A stretch of DNA of 62,830 nt, taken from contig CAMLLW010000007.1 of assembly GCA_946481295.1 (NCBI GenBank), positions 1 through 62,830 on the forward strand, in the 5' to 3' direction. This DNA comes from an uncultured Clostridia bacterium (GTDB lineage: Bacteria; Bacillota; Clostridia; Lachnospirales; UBA5962). The notes under the pieces were generated by a model. The model saw only the letters and a program-made list of their open reading frames with translations, searched no databases and was not told the origin of the DNA. Position numbers and translations under genes: made by a program. Within the stretch, counting starts at the first letter, position 1. Each line of letters begins with the position of its first letter. Shown here piece by piece: positions 26,659 through 35,710 of this stretch.

Positions 26659-26700
26659 AGCATTCAAATGCTTTAATGGCTAACAAATATATGCTATAAT
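26659..26700 (+). promoter_or_regulatory. mcsA promoter with operator-like palindrome
   Basis: An extended -10 TGCTATAAT ends at 26700. The palindrome AGCATT-CA-AATGCT (26659-26672) lies just upstream, at the -35 position. No CtsR box (tandem GGTCAAA-type heptads) is visible, unlike the usual clpC operons of Firmicutes. Confidence 0.5.
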
Positions 26701-26743
26701 AAAAATATGCATATTTATAATGTAATTTGAAGGAGGCAAAATT

Positions 26744-27220
26744 ATGTTGTGTAGTAAATGTAAAAAAAATGAAGCGGTAGCCTACTTTGAACAAGTTATT
26801 AACGGTCAGAAAAAAGAAACTAATTTATGCTATGAATGCGCACAAGAAATGCAAGCCTCATTAAATAATATGTTATATAGTTTCTTATTTAATTCCGATC
26901 TTTATACTCAAAAAGAAGAAACAAATATATTAAAATGTGATTCTTGTGGATTAACATATGATGAGTTTAAGAAAATTGGAAAACTTGGTTGTGCAGACTG
27001 TTATAAAACTTTTTCAAAAGAATTAGACTTAATTTTTAATAATATTCAAGATGGAAAAGAACATGTTGGTAAGGTTCCAAGAAGTTCAGGAGCCATATTA
27101 TTAAGAGAAAGGCAATTACAAAATTTAAAAAAATCATTGCGCAAAGCTATAGATGATGAAGAATATGAAAAAGCTGCTAAATTAAGAGACCAGATTAAAG
27201 AATTAGAAACAGGTGATTAG
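26744..27220 (+). CDS. mcsA: McsA, zinc-binding activator of McsB
   Basis: A 158-residue protein with two zinc-knuckle regions (CSKCKKNEA...CYECA; CDSCGLTY...GCADC) and a C-terminal UVR domain ('LRKAIDDEEYEKAAKLRDQIKEL', about 128-155). McsA activates the arginine kinase McsB, which marks proteins for ClpCP. ATG with AAGGAGG. It is first of the mcsA-mcsB-clpC operon; the normal first gene, ctsR, is missing here. Confidence 0.95.
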   Translation: MLCSKCKKNEAVAYFEQVINGQKKETNLCYECAQEMQASLNNMLYSFLFNSDLYTQKEETNILKCDSCGLTYDEFKKIGKLGCADCYKTFSKELDLIFNNIQDGKEHVGKVPRSSGAILLRERQLQNLKKSLRKAIDDEEYEKAAKLRDQIKELETGD

Positions 27221-27234
27221 TTAGGAGGTTTTTT

Positions 27235-28266
27235 ATGGAAAAATGGTATGAAAATGACTCTGTAGACAGTTCTGCAATCATATCAAGTCGAATAAGACTT
27301 GCAAGAAATCTTAAAAAATATCATTTTTATTCTAAGTTAGATGAAGATGAGTCTAAAGAAATGATAAATGATATTGTATCAGTAATTAAATCTAATAATT
27401 CTTCAATAAAAGATGAATATGACTTTGTAGATATAAATTCTAAAACAGATATAGAAAAAATAGCTATGTTAGAAAAACATGAAGTTAGCATAGGATTATT
27501 AAAAAGAAAAGGTAACAAAGCTATATTAGTAAATAAAGATGAATCTTTAAATATAATGTTAAATGAAGAAGATCACATAAGAATACAATCTATTTGTCCA
27601 GGTAAAGATATAATTAAAGCTTGGGAAGTTGCAAATAATATGGATAATTTTATAGAAGAAACTGTAGAGTATGCTTATTCTAAAGAATATGGATATTTAA
27701 CTAGTTGTCCTAGTAATACAGGAACTGGTTTAAGAGCTTCTTATATGGTACATTTACCTATGTTAGAGCTAAGCGGTAAATTAGCAGCTATTTTAAAAAT
27801 TATAGGTAAATTTGGTATGACAATACGAGGAATTTATGGAGAAGGCTCTAATTCTATAGGAAGTATTTATCAAATATCTAATCAAACAACACTAGGCAAA
27901 ACAGAAGAAGAAATTATATCAAATTTAGACAATATTACTAGCCAAATTATAAATAGTGAGTCTAATCTTATGTATAATAATATTAAGCAAAATCATATAT
28001 ATTTTAAAGATAAAGTATACAGAGCATATGGAATACTTGCTAATTGTAGACAAATTAGTATGAGTGAAGCAGTAGATTTACTTTCTACTTTAAGAATAGG
28101 ATTTTTATCTGACATATTAAAAATTCCAAGACCAAAAAAAACTATTTATAATATGATTATGAATATAGAACAAGGCAATTTACAAAGAAATTTAGGTAAA
28201 AAATTATTAGAATCTGAAATAGAAATTGCAAGAGCAGATTATATAAGAAGTGTTTTATCTAATTAA
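27235..28266 (+). CDS. mcsB: Protein-arginine kinase McsB
   Basis: A 343-residue phosphagen-kinase-like enzyme that phosphorylates arginines, giving the degradation tag read by ClpC. Motifs: 'SSRIRLARNL' (nucleotide site), 'NEEDHIRIQ' and 'TSCPSNTGTGLRAS' (the catalytic loop with the conserved Cys), and a C-terminal 'ARADYIRS'. It starts 14 nt after mcsA with AGGAGG. Full length. Confidence 0.96.
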   Translation: MEKWYENDSVDSSAIISSRIRLARNLKKYHFYSKLDEDESKEMINDIVSVIKSNNSSIKDEYDFVDINSKTDIEKIAMLEKHEVSIGLLKRKGNKAILVNKDESLNIMLNEEDHIRIQSICPGKDIIKAWEVANNMDNFIEETVEYAYSKEYGYLTSCPSNTGTGLRASYMVHLPMLELSGKLAAILKIIGKFGMTIRGIYGEGSNSIGSIYQISNQTTLGKTEEEIISNLDNITSQIINSESNLMYNNIKQNHIYFKDKVYRAYGILANCRQISMSEAVDLLSTLRIGFLSDILKIPRPKKTIYNMIMNIEQGNLQRNLGKKLLESEIEIARADYIRSVLSN

Positions 28267-28290
28267 AACTAAATAGGAGGATAACTATAT

Positions 28291-30735
28291 ATGAAAGGTA
28301 GGTTTAGCCAAAGAGCAAAAGAAGTAATAGAATATTCTCAAATTATATCCGCTGAGTTAGGAAGTGGATTTGTGGGTACAGAGCATATTTTATTAGGTTT
28401 AGTAGAAGTTAAAGAAGGCGTAGCAGCAAAAGCTTTAGAATTACAGAATGTTACAAAGGAAGATGTTTTGGAAAAAGTTAAGTCTATATCTGGTATAGCA
28501 GATAGCTCTATTTTCAAAGATCCTCAAGATTTTACTCCACGTACTAAAAGACTTTTAGAACTTAGTTTTCAAGAGTCTATTATAATGGGTAATGCGTATA
28601 TAGGAACAGAACATTTATTACTTGCAATTTTACATGAAAAAAATTGTATGGCTATAAGAATTTTAATAAGTTTAAAAGTTAATCCACAAAGATTATACGA
28701 TGAAATTATGAACTTATTAGGTGAGGGAGAATCAAAAGATAAAGATGTTTCTGTTACAAAAAGAAAAAATGGACAAAAAACATCTACTCCAACATTAGAT
28801 CAATATAGTAGAGACTTTACTCAATATTCAAGAGAAAATAAGTTTGATCCTATAATAGGAAGAGATAAAGAGATAGAAAGAGTTATACAAATATTATCTA
28901 GAAGAACAAAAAATAATCCTGTTTTAGTTGGAGATCCTGGTGTAGGAAAAACTGCAATTATTGAGGGATTAGCACAAAAGATTGCAGATGGTGAAATACC
29001 AGAAATTTTAAAAAATAAAAGAGTTGTTTCATTAGATCTTTCATCTATGGTTGCAGGCAGTAAATATAGAGGAGAATTTGAGGATAGAATAAAAAAAGTT
29101 ATATCCGAAGTTAAATCTGCAAATAATGTTATACTATTTATAGATGAACTTCATACAATTATAGGAGCAGGTGCTGCAGAAGGTGCAATAGATGCTTCTA
29201 ATATATTAAAGCCTTCTTTAGCAAGAGGTGAGATACAACTTATTGGTGCAACAACTTTAGATGAATATAGAAAGCATATAGAAAAAGACTCTGCATTAGA
29301 GAGAAGATTTCAATCTGTTAAAGTAGAAGAGCCAACAGAAGAAGAAGCTATCTTAATGCTTAAAGGTTTAAGAGATAAATATGAAGCACATCATAGTGTA
29401 TCTATTACAGATGAAGCTATAGAAGCTGCTGTAAAATTATCTTCAAGATATATATCTGATAGATTTTTACCAGATAAAGCTATAGATTTATTAGATGAAG
29501 CTGCTTCTAAACTTAGATTAAAAGCTTTTACAGCTCCACCAATTATTAAAGATTTAGAAGAAAGTTTAGAAGAACTTGAAAAAGAAAAAGAAGAATCTAT
29601 AAGAAATGAAGAATTTGAAAAAGCTAGTGAAATAAAAAATAAACAAGATAAACTAAAAGAAAAGCTTAAAAAAGAAAAAGATAATTGGGAAAATGGAAGT
29701 AAAACTTACAATCAAGTTGTAGGGGTAGATGAAATTGCAGATATATTAGCAGCATGGACTGGTATACCAGTTAAAAAATTGCAACAAGAAGAAAGCAAAA
29801 GACTTGTAGAAATGGAAGATATTTTACACAAAAGAATTATAGGTCAAGATGAAGCTGTAAAAAGTATATCTAAAGCAATAAGAAGAGGTCGTGTAGGTTT
29901 AAAAGATCCAAAAAGACCGGTAGGATCATTTTTATTTTTAGGACCAACTGGTGTAGGTAAGACAGAATTATGTAAAGCACTTGCAGAAGTTTTATTTGGA
30001 GATGAAGGCTCTATTATAAGAGTAGATATGTCTGAATATATGGAAAAACATAGTGTTTCTAAATTAATTGGATCCCCTCCAGGATACGTAGGTTTTGAAG
30101 AAGGCGGACAATTAAGTGAAAAAGTTAGAAGAAAACCATATTCAATAATTCTTTTTGATGAAGTAGAAAAAGCTCATCCAGATATATTTAATATTATGTT
30201 ACAAGTATTAGAAGATGGTCATATTACTGATTCTCAAGGAAGAAAAGTTGATTTTAAAAATACAGTTATAATAATGACATCAAATGTAGGCGCTAGAAAT
30301 ATTGTAGATTCTAAAAAATTAGGGTTTATATCTAATGAAGATTCTAAAAAAACATATGAAGATATGAAGAAAAATGTTATGGCAGAAGTAAAAAGAGTAT
30401 TTAGACCAGAATTTTTAAATAGAATAGATGATATTATAGTTTTCCATCCTCTAACTGAGAATGATGTAAAAGAAATTGCAAAATTAATGGTAGATGAAGT
30501 TGCAAAACGTGTAAAAAATAATATAAATGTAGATATGACTATTACAGACTCAGCATTAAAAGAGCTTTGTAAAGAAGGATATGATCAAACTTATGGAGCA
30601 AGACCATTAAGACGTGCAATACAATCTAAGTTAGAAGATCAAATTGCTGAAAAAGTTTTAGATGGAAAAGTTAAAGAAGGAGATAAAATTGAAGTAAGCG
30701 TTAAAAATAAAAAAATAACAGTAAATACTAAATAA
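28291..30735 (+). CDS. clpC: ATP-dependent Clp protease ATP-binding subunit ClpC
   Basis: An 814-residue AAA+ unfoldase that feeds ClpP. Order: Clp N domain repeats (1-145), first AAA+ module with Walker A GDPGVGKT and Walker B 'VILFIDELH', an M domain with UVR-like coiled coil (about 430-480, '[19 protein letters not shown]'), second AAA+ module with GPTGVGKTE and '[10 protein letters not shown]', and a ClpP-docking loop region. ATG with GGAGG. Last gene of the mcsA-mcsB-clpC unit. Confidence 0.97.
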   Translation: MKGRFSQRAKEVIEYSQIISAELGSGFVGTEHILLGLVEVKEGVAAKALELQNVTKEDVLEKVKSISGIADSSIFKDPQDFTPRTKRLLELSFQESIIMGNAYIGTEHLLLAILHEKNCMAIRILISLKVNPQRLYDEIMNLLGEGESKDKDVSVTKRKNGQKTSTPTLDQYSRDFTQYSRENKFDPIIGRDKEIERVIQILSRRTKNNPVLVGDPGVGKTAIIEGLAQKIADGEIPEILKNKRVVSLDLSSMVAGSKYRGEFEDRIKKVISEVKSANNVILFIDELHTIIGAGAAEGAIDASNILKPSLARGEIQLIGATTLDEYRKHIEKDSALERRFQSVKVEEPTEEEAILMLKGLRDKYEAHHSVSITDEAIEAAVKLSSRYISDRFLPDKAIDLLDEAASKLRLKAFTAPPIIKDLEESLEELEKEKEESIRNEEFEKASEIKNKQDKLKEKLKKEKDNWENGSKTYNQVVGVDEIADILAAWTGIPVKKLQQEESKRLVEMEDILHKRIIGQDEAVKSISKAIRRGRVGLKDPKRPVGSFLFLGPTGVGKTELCKALAEVLFGDEGSIIRVDMSEYMEKHSVSKLIGSPPGYVGFEEGGQLSEKVRRKPYSIILFDEVEKAHPDIFNIMLQVLEDGHITDSQGRKVDFKNTVIIMTSNVGARNIVDSKKLGFISNEDSKKTYEDMKKNVMAEVKRVFRPEFLNRIDDIIVFHPLTENDVKEIAKLMVDEVAKRVKNNINVDMTITDSALKELCKEGYDQTYGARPLRRAIQSKLEDQIAEKVLDGKVKEGDKIEVSVKNKKITVNTK

Positions 30736-30737
30736 AT

Positions 30738-30767
30738 AATAGCTTTACATTTTATTGTAAAGCTATT
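30738..30767 (+). terminator. Hairpin after clpC
   Basis: AATAGCTTTACA (30738-30749) / TGTAAAGCTATT (30756-30767), perfect 12 bp. The following tract ATTTAAAAA is only partly T-rich, so termination may be incomplete and the MATE gene may receive read-through. Confidence 0.6.
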
Positions 30768-30805
30768 ATTTAAAAAGGACAAAAGTTTATAAGAAGGTGC
30801 AATTT

Positions 30806-32212
30806 TTGACTGATACAAATGACAACATAAAAAAACTAGATGGTTTAACTCCGACAGAAAAACGAATGGCTACGGGAACAATCCCTTTTTTACTAATTTC
30901 TTATTGTTTACCTACAATGTTTTCTATGTTTATGAGTTCTATATATACTGTTGTAGATAGATTTTGGATTGGTAAATTACCTACAGATATTTCAACATTA
31001 GCTTTAACAGGTGTGGGTGTCTCTGTCGGTATTAATAATATATTAACAGCTGTAGGTATGTTGTTAGGTGTTGGTGGAGCTTCACGTATATCTATAAGTT
31101 TAGGTAGAGGCGATAAAGATAGAGCAGAGAAAATATTAAATAATGTTTTTATATTAGCTATATTATTTTATTTAATTATTTTATTTATTAGTATATTTGC
31201 AATAAAACCGATATTAACTATATTAGGAGCAAGTGATGCTACTTTACCATATGCTTTAACTTATGCTAAAACTTATTCAAGATGTTCAATATTTTATTTA
31301 ATTGGTATATCATTAAATCACTGTATAAGAGCAACTGGAAGACCAAAAGTTTTTGCTATAAGTCAAGTTATTGGTGCTGTAGTTAATATGATTTTAGATC
31401 CTATATTTTTATTTCATTTTAATTTAGGAACTAGAGGAATAGCACTTGCAACAATATGTGGTCAAATATGTATGTTAATTACAGTTTTAAATTTTTATTC
31501 TGGAACAAATTCCTTATTAAGGCTTAAAAAGAAATTAATGAAATTAGATTTAAGTATTTGTAAAGATGTCATATTAGTAGGTATGTCACCATTTTTTACA
31601 TCTGCAGCATCAACTATTGTTTTAGGAGTATTAAATTCTGTATTAAAATACTATGGCAATTTAGAATTAGGAAATGGGGATATTGCAGTAGGATCAATGT
31701 CAGTTATTAATTCAATATATCTTTTATTTTTTGTTCCTGTTTTAGGTATTAATCAAGGAGCACAACCAATAATAGGATTTAATTATGGAAGAAAAGATTA
31801 TAAAAGAGTTAAGGGACTTTTTAAATGGTCATTTATTTATTCATTTTTTATTGGTCTTATAGCAACATCAATAATAGTAGGTTTTGCAAATGAAATAATT
31901 TATTTATTTAATAAAAATGAATTATTTATAGAAACAGCAACTAAAGGAATAAGAATATTCTTAATAACATTATCATTAGCATGTGCACAATCATGTTCAG
32001 CTAATTTCTTTCAAGCTTTAGGAAGAGCAAAAATCTCTTTAGGTTTAAGTGTTTTAAGACAAATTGTATTATTAATTCCTTTATATCTAATATTACCAAC
32101 ATTTTTTGGACTAAAAGGAGTTTGGATAGCTGGTCCTACATCAGATACATTAGCTTTTATAATAACTATGTATTTTGTAAGTAGAGAATTTAGATATAAA
32201 TTAAATAATTAG
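30806..32212 (+). CDS. MATE family efflux transporter
   Basis: A membrane protein of about 468 residues with 12 predicted helices in two MatE halves; it should export drugs or metabolites using a cation gradient. Typical segments: 'GVGVSVGINNILTAVGMLLGVGGAS' and 'FVPVLGINQGAQPIIGFNYG'. The TTG at 30806 is preferred: AAGAAGG lies 8 nt upstream, whereas the GTG at 30797 is inside that site. The substrate cannot be read. Confidence 0.9.
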   Translation: MTDTNDNIKKLDGLTPTEKRMATGTIPFLLISYCLPTMFSMFMSSIYTVVDRFWIGKLPTDISTLALTGVGVSVGINNILTAVGMLLGVGGASRISISLGRGDKDRAEKILNNVFILAILFYLIILFISIFAIKPILTILGASDATLPYALTYAKTYSRCSIFYLIGISLNHCIRATGRPKVFAISQVIGAVVNMILDPIFLFHFNLGTRGIALATICGQICMLITVLNFYSGTNSLLRLKKKLMKLDLSICKDVILVGMSPFFTSAASTIVLGVLNSVLKYYGNLELGNGDIAVGSMSVINSIYLLFFVPVLGINQGAQPIIGFNYGRKDYKRVKGLFKWSFIYSFFIGLIATSIIVGFANEIIYLFNKNELFIETATKGIRIFLITLSLACAQSCSANFFQALGRAKISLGLSVLRQIVLLIPLYLILPTFFGLKGVWIAGPTSDTLAFIITMYFVSREFRYKLNN

Positions 32213-32235
32213 TTTATATTGAGGAGGTATTTTTT

Positions 32236-33411
32236 ATGAATTTAAAAGAAGAATCTATGAAATCTCATTACAATTGGGGAGGAAAAATAGAGGTTATAAG
32301 TAGAGTAGATGTAGATACAAAAAAGGATTTATCTATAGCTTATAGTCCTGGAGTTGCAGAACCATGTTTAGCAATTAAAGATAATCCTGAACTTTCTTAT
32401 GATTTAACTAGAAGACATAATACTGTAGCTGTTATTACAGACGGTACAGCTGTATTAGGTTTAGGAGACATAGGACCTGAAGCTGGAATGCCAGTTATGG
32501 AAGGAAAATGTGTACTATTTAAAAAATTTGCAGATATAGATGCTATACCTATATGTATTAAAAGTAAAGATGTGGATGATATTGTTAATACTGTTTCATT
32601 AATATCAGGAAGTTTTGGAGGGATTAATCTAGAAGATATATCTTCTCCAAGATGTATAGAAATAGAAAAAAGACTAAAAGAAATTTGTGATATACCTATT
32701 TTTCATGATGATCAACATGGTACAGCAATTGTTATGTTATCAGCATTAATAAATGCATTAAGATTAGTAAAGAAAGATAAAGAAGAAGTTAAAATAGTTA
32801 TGTCTGGTGCAGGTGCAGCTGGCGGTGCTATAGCAAAATTATTACATAAATATGGATTTAAAAATATGATATGCTGTTGTTCTGGTGGAATAATATCTTC
32901 TAAAAATTATTATGAAAGAGAAGATTATAAAGAGTTATCAACATTTACAAATCTAGATAATATAGAAGGAACATTAGTTGATGCAGTAAAAGGCGCAGAC
33001 ATATTTATAGGTGTATCTGCTCCAAATGTATTAAGTAAAGATATGATAAAAAGTATGAAAAAAGATCCTATAATATTTGCAACTGCAAATCCTACTCCAG
33101 AAATAATGCCAGAAGATGCAAAAGAAGCAGGAGCAAGAATTATAGGTACAGGAAGATCTGATTATCCTAATCAAATAAATAATGTATTAGCATTTCCTGG
33201 GGTATTTAGAGGAGTATTAGATGTTAGAGCTACTGACATAAATGATGAAATGAAAATAGCAGCTGCACATGCATTAGCTTCATTAGTTTCTGATGAAGAA
33301 TTAAATGAAGACTATATAATAGTTGAACCTTTTGATAAAAGGGTTAAAGAAGCAGTTGCTTCTAAAGTAAGAGAAATGGCAATAAAAACAGGAGTAGCTA
33401 GAATAAAATAA
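32236..33411 (+). CDS. NAD(P)-dependent malic enzyme
   Basis: A 391-residue short-form malic enzyme (malate to pyruvate, CO2 and reduced cofactor). Conserved blocks: 'AYSPGVAEPCLAI', 'GLGDIGPEAGMPVMEGK', metal-binding 'PIFHDDQHGTAI', and the Rossmann 'VMSGAGAAGGAIAKLL'. The C-terminus 'NQINNVLAFPGVFRG' is typical. GAGGAGG before the ATG. Ends at a strong shared terminator. Cofactor preference is not decided. Confidence 0.94.
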   Translation: MNLKEESMKSHYNWGGKIEVISRVDVDTKKDLSIAYSPGVAEPCLAIKDNPELSYDLTRRHNTVAVITDGTAVLGLGDIGPEAGMPVMEGKCVLFKKFADIDAIPICIKSKDVDDIVNTVSLISGSFGGINLEDISSPRCIEIEKRLKEICDIPIFHDDQHGTAIVMLSALINALRLVKKDKEEVKIVMSGAGAAGGAIAKLLHKYGFKNMICCCSGGIISSKNYYEREDYKELSTFTNLDNIEGTLVDAVKGADIFIGVSAPNVLSKDMIKSMKKDPIIFATANPTPEIMPEDAKEAGARIIGTGRSDYPNQINNVLAFPGVFRGVLDVRATDINDEMKIAAAHALASLVSDEELNEDYIIVEPFDKRVKEAVASKVREMAIKTGVARIK

Positions 33412-33420
33412 TTTGATATA

Positions 33421-33453
33421 AAAAGGTTCTAATTTTAAAATTAGAACCTTTTA
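33421..33453. terminator. Bidirectional terminator between malic enzyme and coat genes
   Basis: AAAAGGTTCTAATTTT is directly followed by its exact complement, a 16-bp self-complementary arm pair over 33421-33452. T- and A-rich flanks allow use on both strands. Confidence 0.88.
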
Positions 33454-33457
33454 TATT

Positions 33458-33724
33458 TTAGCCCATATTAGTAGGCATATCTTGTGATAGATTATTTTTT
33501 ATACAAGTCATTTGTTCTTGTGTAGCAGGTGGTGCAGGATGATAGTATCCTTTTTTCTCTGCTACTTTGTATAAATTATATTGAAATTGTTCATCTCCAT
33601 CTCGCATTTGTTTAAAAGTTTGCCTTAAAGTTGGATCGGAACATTCTGTTATCATTTTAGCATAATTTCCAATACTAGCTTTTGTACCAGATAATATATC
33701 CATTACCATATCTTTTTCTTGCAT
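33458..33724 (-). CDS. Spore coat protein, CotF-like
   Basis: An 88-residue helical protein with the coat F domain pattern: 'DILSGTKASIGNYAKMITECSDPTLRQ' then 'MRDGDEQFQYNLYKVAEKKGYYHP'. The Tyr/Pro-containing tail is typical of the family. It should be incorporated in the spore coat, made in the mother cell. GGAGAT before the ATG. It forms a pair with the next small gene, 18 nt apart. Confidence 0.85.
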   Translation of the reverse strand: MQEKDMVMDILSGTKASIGNYAKMITECSDPTLRQTFKQMRDGDEQFQYNLYKVAEKKGYYHPAPPATQEQMTCIKNNLSQDMPTNMG

Positions 33725-33742
33725 GATTTCATCTCCTTAGTA

Positions 33743-33925
33743 TTATAGCATGTTAGTAAGTTTTTGAGCACCTTGCTTAGCTTGTGTAGATGCTTGTTGA
33801 AACATTTGTTTTATTTCTGCATCTTGACATTGATTTGCATAATCACATAATTTATTTGCTGTTGTTTGATGAGCAGTAACAGCTTCTCTTATTGAATTTA
33901 ATTCACTTTCATTTAAATTAGGCAT
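33743..33925 (-). CDS. Small spore coat-associated protein (CotF-like partner)
   Basis: A 60-residue helical protein rich in Gln and Ala, 'ELNSIREAVTAHQTTANKLCDYANQC'. It resembles the N-terminal helix pair of CotF-type coat proteins. GGAGATTTTTAAT precedes the ATG. It is the first gene of the two-gene coat unit and follows a leader with a 10-bp hairpin. Confidence 0.78.
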   Translation of the reverse strand: MPNLNESELNSIREAVTAHQTTANKLCDYANQCQDAEIKQMFQQASTQAKQGAQKLTNML

Positions 33926-33953
33926 ATTAAAAATCTCCTTTAAAATTATTTTT

Positions 33954-33999
33954 AAGTAATTTAATTTTTAAGAGAATAAGAGTTTATACTAAATTACTT
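33954..33999. repeat. 10-bp inverted repeat upstream of the coat genes
   Basis: AAGTAATTTA (33954-33963) and TAAATTACTT (33990-33999) are exact complements separated by 26 nt, just before the ribosome-binding site of the coat pair (minus). Could be a leader stem or a regulator site. Confidence 0.45.
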
Positions 34000-34065
34000 T
34001 TTAAGTATTAAATTATTAATACATATTATATTTTGTAACAAAAGATAAAAAATATACTTTATTTT

Positions 34066-34103
34066 AATAAAAAAAGATGAAAGCGGTTAACTTTCATCTT
34101 TTA
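34066..34103 (-). terminator. abrB terminator
   Basis: On the minus strand AAAAGATGAAAG and CTTTCATCTTTT flank a 7-nt loop, followed by a T-run. It starts about 20 nt after the abrB stop. Confidence 0.85.
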
Positions 34104-34122
34104 ATTTAATTTTCCAAATTAA

Positions 34123-34386
34123 TTAGTTTTTAAATTCAAGTCCAGCAATTTTTGCTAGTTCTTTTATAGATTCAAGAGATACCTTTTTACCACGGTATTC
34201 AATTAAATCTTCCATGTTACCAGTAAAAATATCTGCTGGTTCATATTTCTTTAAAATAATTCTGTCATCTTCAATAAAGATTTCTAAAGAATCTCTTTCA
34301 CTAATATTTAGATTTCGTCTTAATTCTATAGGTAAAACAATTCTACCTAGCTCGTCAACTTTTCTTACAATTCCTGTAGATTTCAT
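34123..34386 (-). CDS. AbrB-family transcriptional regulator
   Basis: An 87-residue protein with an N-terminal AbrB/SpoVT swapped-hairpin DNA-binding domain: 'STGIVRKVDELGRIVLPIELRRNLNI' then 'DSLEIFIEDDRIILKKYEP'. The size fits AbrB, a transition-state regulator, rather than SpoVT, which has a long C-terminal GAF domain. GGAGGATAC before the ATG. Monocistronic between its own promoter and terminator, among spore genes. Confidence 0.92.
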   Translation of the reverse strand: MKSTGIVRKVDELGRIVLPIELRRNLNISERDSLEIFIEDDRIILKKYEPADIFTGNMEDLIEYRGKKVSLESIKELAKIAGLEFKN

Positions 34387-34428
34387 TATGTATCCTCCGA
34401 AAATAAAAAATTTAGTATTGGTAGGAAT

Positions 34429-34457
34429 ATACTATCATATATTACAAAAAAAGTCAA
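34429..34457 (-). promoter_or_regulatory. Sigma-A promoter of abrB
   Basis: Minus strand TTGACT (34457-34452), 17-nt spacer, TAGTAT (34434-34429) with an extended TG. About 43 nt before the ATG. Confidence 0.7.
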
Positions 34458-34506
34458 TTTATTTGATATATGACGGTATATCTCTAGCACATTTTTATAT
34501 TATAAC

Positions 34507-34554
34507 ATATTTGTGTCAGAATTAACATATATTAAAAAATAATTAACATATATT
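34507..34554 (+). promoter_or_regulatory. Tandem sigma-E-like promoter elements before spmA
   Basis: Two CATATATT boxes (34526-34533 and 34547-34554), each with ATATT 14 and 13 nt upstream (34507-34511; 34529-34533). This fits the sporulation sigma-E layout (ATA-type -35, CATAnnnT -10). The 13-nt word ATTAACATATATT is repeated at 21-nt spacing. Confidence 0.5.
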
Positions 34555-34582
34555 TAATATTTTAAAGGAGTTGATGTAAAAA

Positions 34583-35161
34583 ATGCTTAATTACATATGG
34601 GGAATTATGATACTTATTGGTATTGTTGTCGCTGCTTTTACTGGGAAAATGCCAGATGTAACAAATGCTAGCTTAGAATCATCTAAAGATGCCGTTAATG
34701 TATGTTTTCAAATGCTTGGTATAGTTGCAATGTGGACAGGTCTGATGAAAATTGCGGAAAAGTCTGGGCTTATAGATTCTTTTTCTAATAAAATAATGCC
34801 AATATTAAAATTTTTGTTTCCAGAAGTACCTAGAAATTCAAAAGCATTAAAATATATTTCAACTAATTTAATAGCAAATATGCTTGGATTAGGGTGGGCA
34901 GCTACACCAGCAGGACTTATGGCAATGAAAGAACTCCAAAAATTAAATAAAAATAAAGAAATAGCAAGTAAATCTATGTGCATGTTTATGATAATTAATA
35001 TGTCATCTTTACAATTATTATCTATAAATATTATTAGTGATAGATCTTTATATAATTCTTCAAATCCTTCTGAAATAATTGCACCTGCATTTATAGCAAC
35101 AATTGTAACAACAATTGTTGGAGTTATTGTAGGTAAAATACTAGGAGGCGTACATAAATGA
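34583..35161 (+). CDS. spmA: Spore maturation protein A
   Basis: A 192-residue polytopic membrane protein of the nucleoside-recognition (Gate) family; SpmA and SpmB are needed for spore core dehydration in Bacillus. Segment 'NSKALKYISTNLIANMLGLGWAATPAGLMAM' is typical, here shortened. AAAGGAG lies 12 nt before the ATG. The stop overlaps the spmB start (ATGA), indicating translational coupling. Confidence 0.93.
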   Translation: MLNYIWGIMILIGIVVAAFTGKMPDVTNASLESSKDAVNVCFQMLGIVAMWTGLMKIAEKSGLIDSFSNKIMPILKFLFPEVPRNSKALKYISTNLIANMLGLGWAATPAGLMAMKELQKLNKNKEIASKSMCMFMIINMSSLQLLSINIISDRSLYNSSNPSEIIAPAFIATIVTTIVGVIVGKILGGVHK

Positions 35162-35694
35162 TGAGATTTGTTTTAATAATGTCAGATTTAATAATGCCAC
35201 TTCTTTTTGTTTATATAATTTTATATGGATTTTCAAAACATGTAAAAATTTACGACACTTTCGTAGAAGGTGCTAAAGATGGAATTAATACAGTTATTAT
35301 GATATTTCCTACACTTATAGGATTACTTGTTGCTGTAGGTATACTTAGATCATCAGGAGCTTTGGATTTTATTAGTAGTATAGTTTCTCCAATTACTGAT
35401 AAAGTTGGATTTCCATCAGAAACAATACCTTTAGTTTTAATGAGATTAGTATCAGCATCTGCTGCTAGGGGATTAATGTTAGATTTATTTGAGAATTTTG
35501 GAACAGACTCTTTTATAGGAAGATTTTCATCTATTCTTATGAGTTGTACAGAAACTATTTTTTATACTATGAGTATTTATTTTATAAGTGTAAAAATTAC
35601 AAAAACAAGATATACTTTGATAGGAGCATTAATAGCTAATTTAGCAGGCGTTTTAGCATCTTTTTATTTAACTTTATATATTTTTGGAAGATGA
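35158..35694 (+). CDS. spmB: Spore maturation protein B
   Basis: A 178-residue membrane partner of SpmA, same Gate family. 'TVIMIFPTLIGLLVAVGILRSSG' and 'SCTETIFYTMSIYF' are conserved in SpmB. It begins 4 nt inside spmA and ends 3 nt before the convergent DivIVA gene; the last codons form half of a 10-bp hairpin. Confidence 0.93.
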   Translation: MMRFVLIMSDLIMPLLFVYIILYGFSKHVKIYDTFVEGAKDGINTVIMIFPTLIGLLVAVGILRSSGALDFISSIVSPITDKVGFPSETIPLVLMRLVSASAARGLMLDLFENFGTDSFIGRFSSILMSCTETIFYTMSIYFISVKITKTRYTLIGALIANLAGVLASFYLTLYIFGR

Positions 35695-35710
35695 AAATTA
35701 TTCATCTTCC
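35686..35710. repeat. Hairpin spanning the ends of spmB and the DivIVA gene
   Basis: GGAAGATGAA (35686-35695) / TTCATCTTCC (35701-35710), perfect, 5-nt loop. Both stop codons of the convergent genes lie in it. No T-run follows on either strand, so it may protect 3' ends rather than terminate by itself. Confidence 0.6.

Noticed and set aside
30806-32212. The two MATE genes as recent duplicates
   Set aside because: The proteins differ along their length and in N-terminal layout; they are separate branches of the family.
34574-34579. ATG-TAA start-stop before spmA
   Set aside because: Such minimal elements arise easily in AT-rich leaders and nothing else supports a role.
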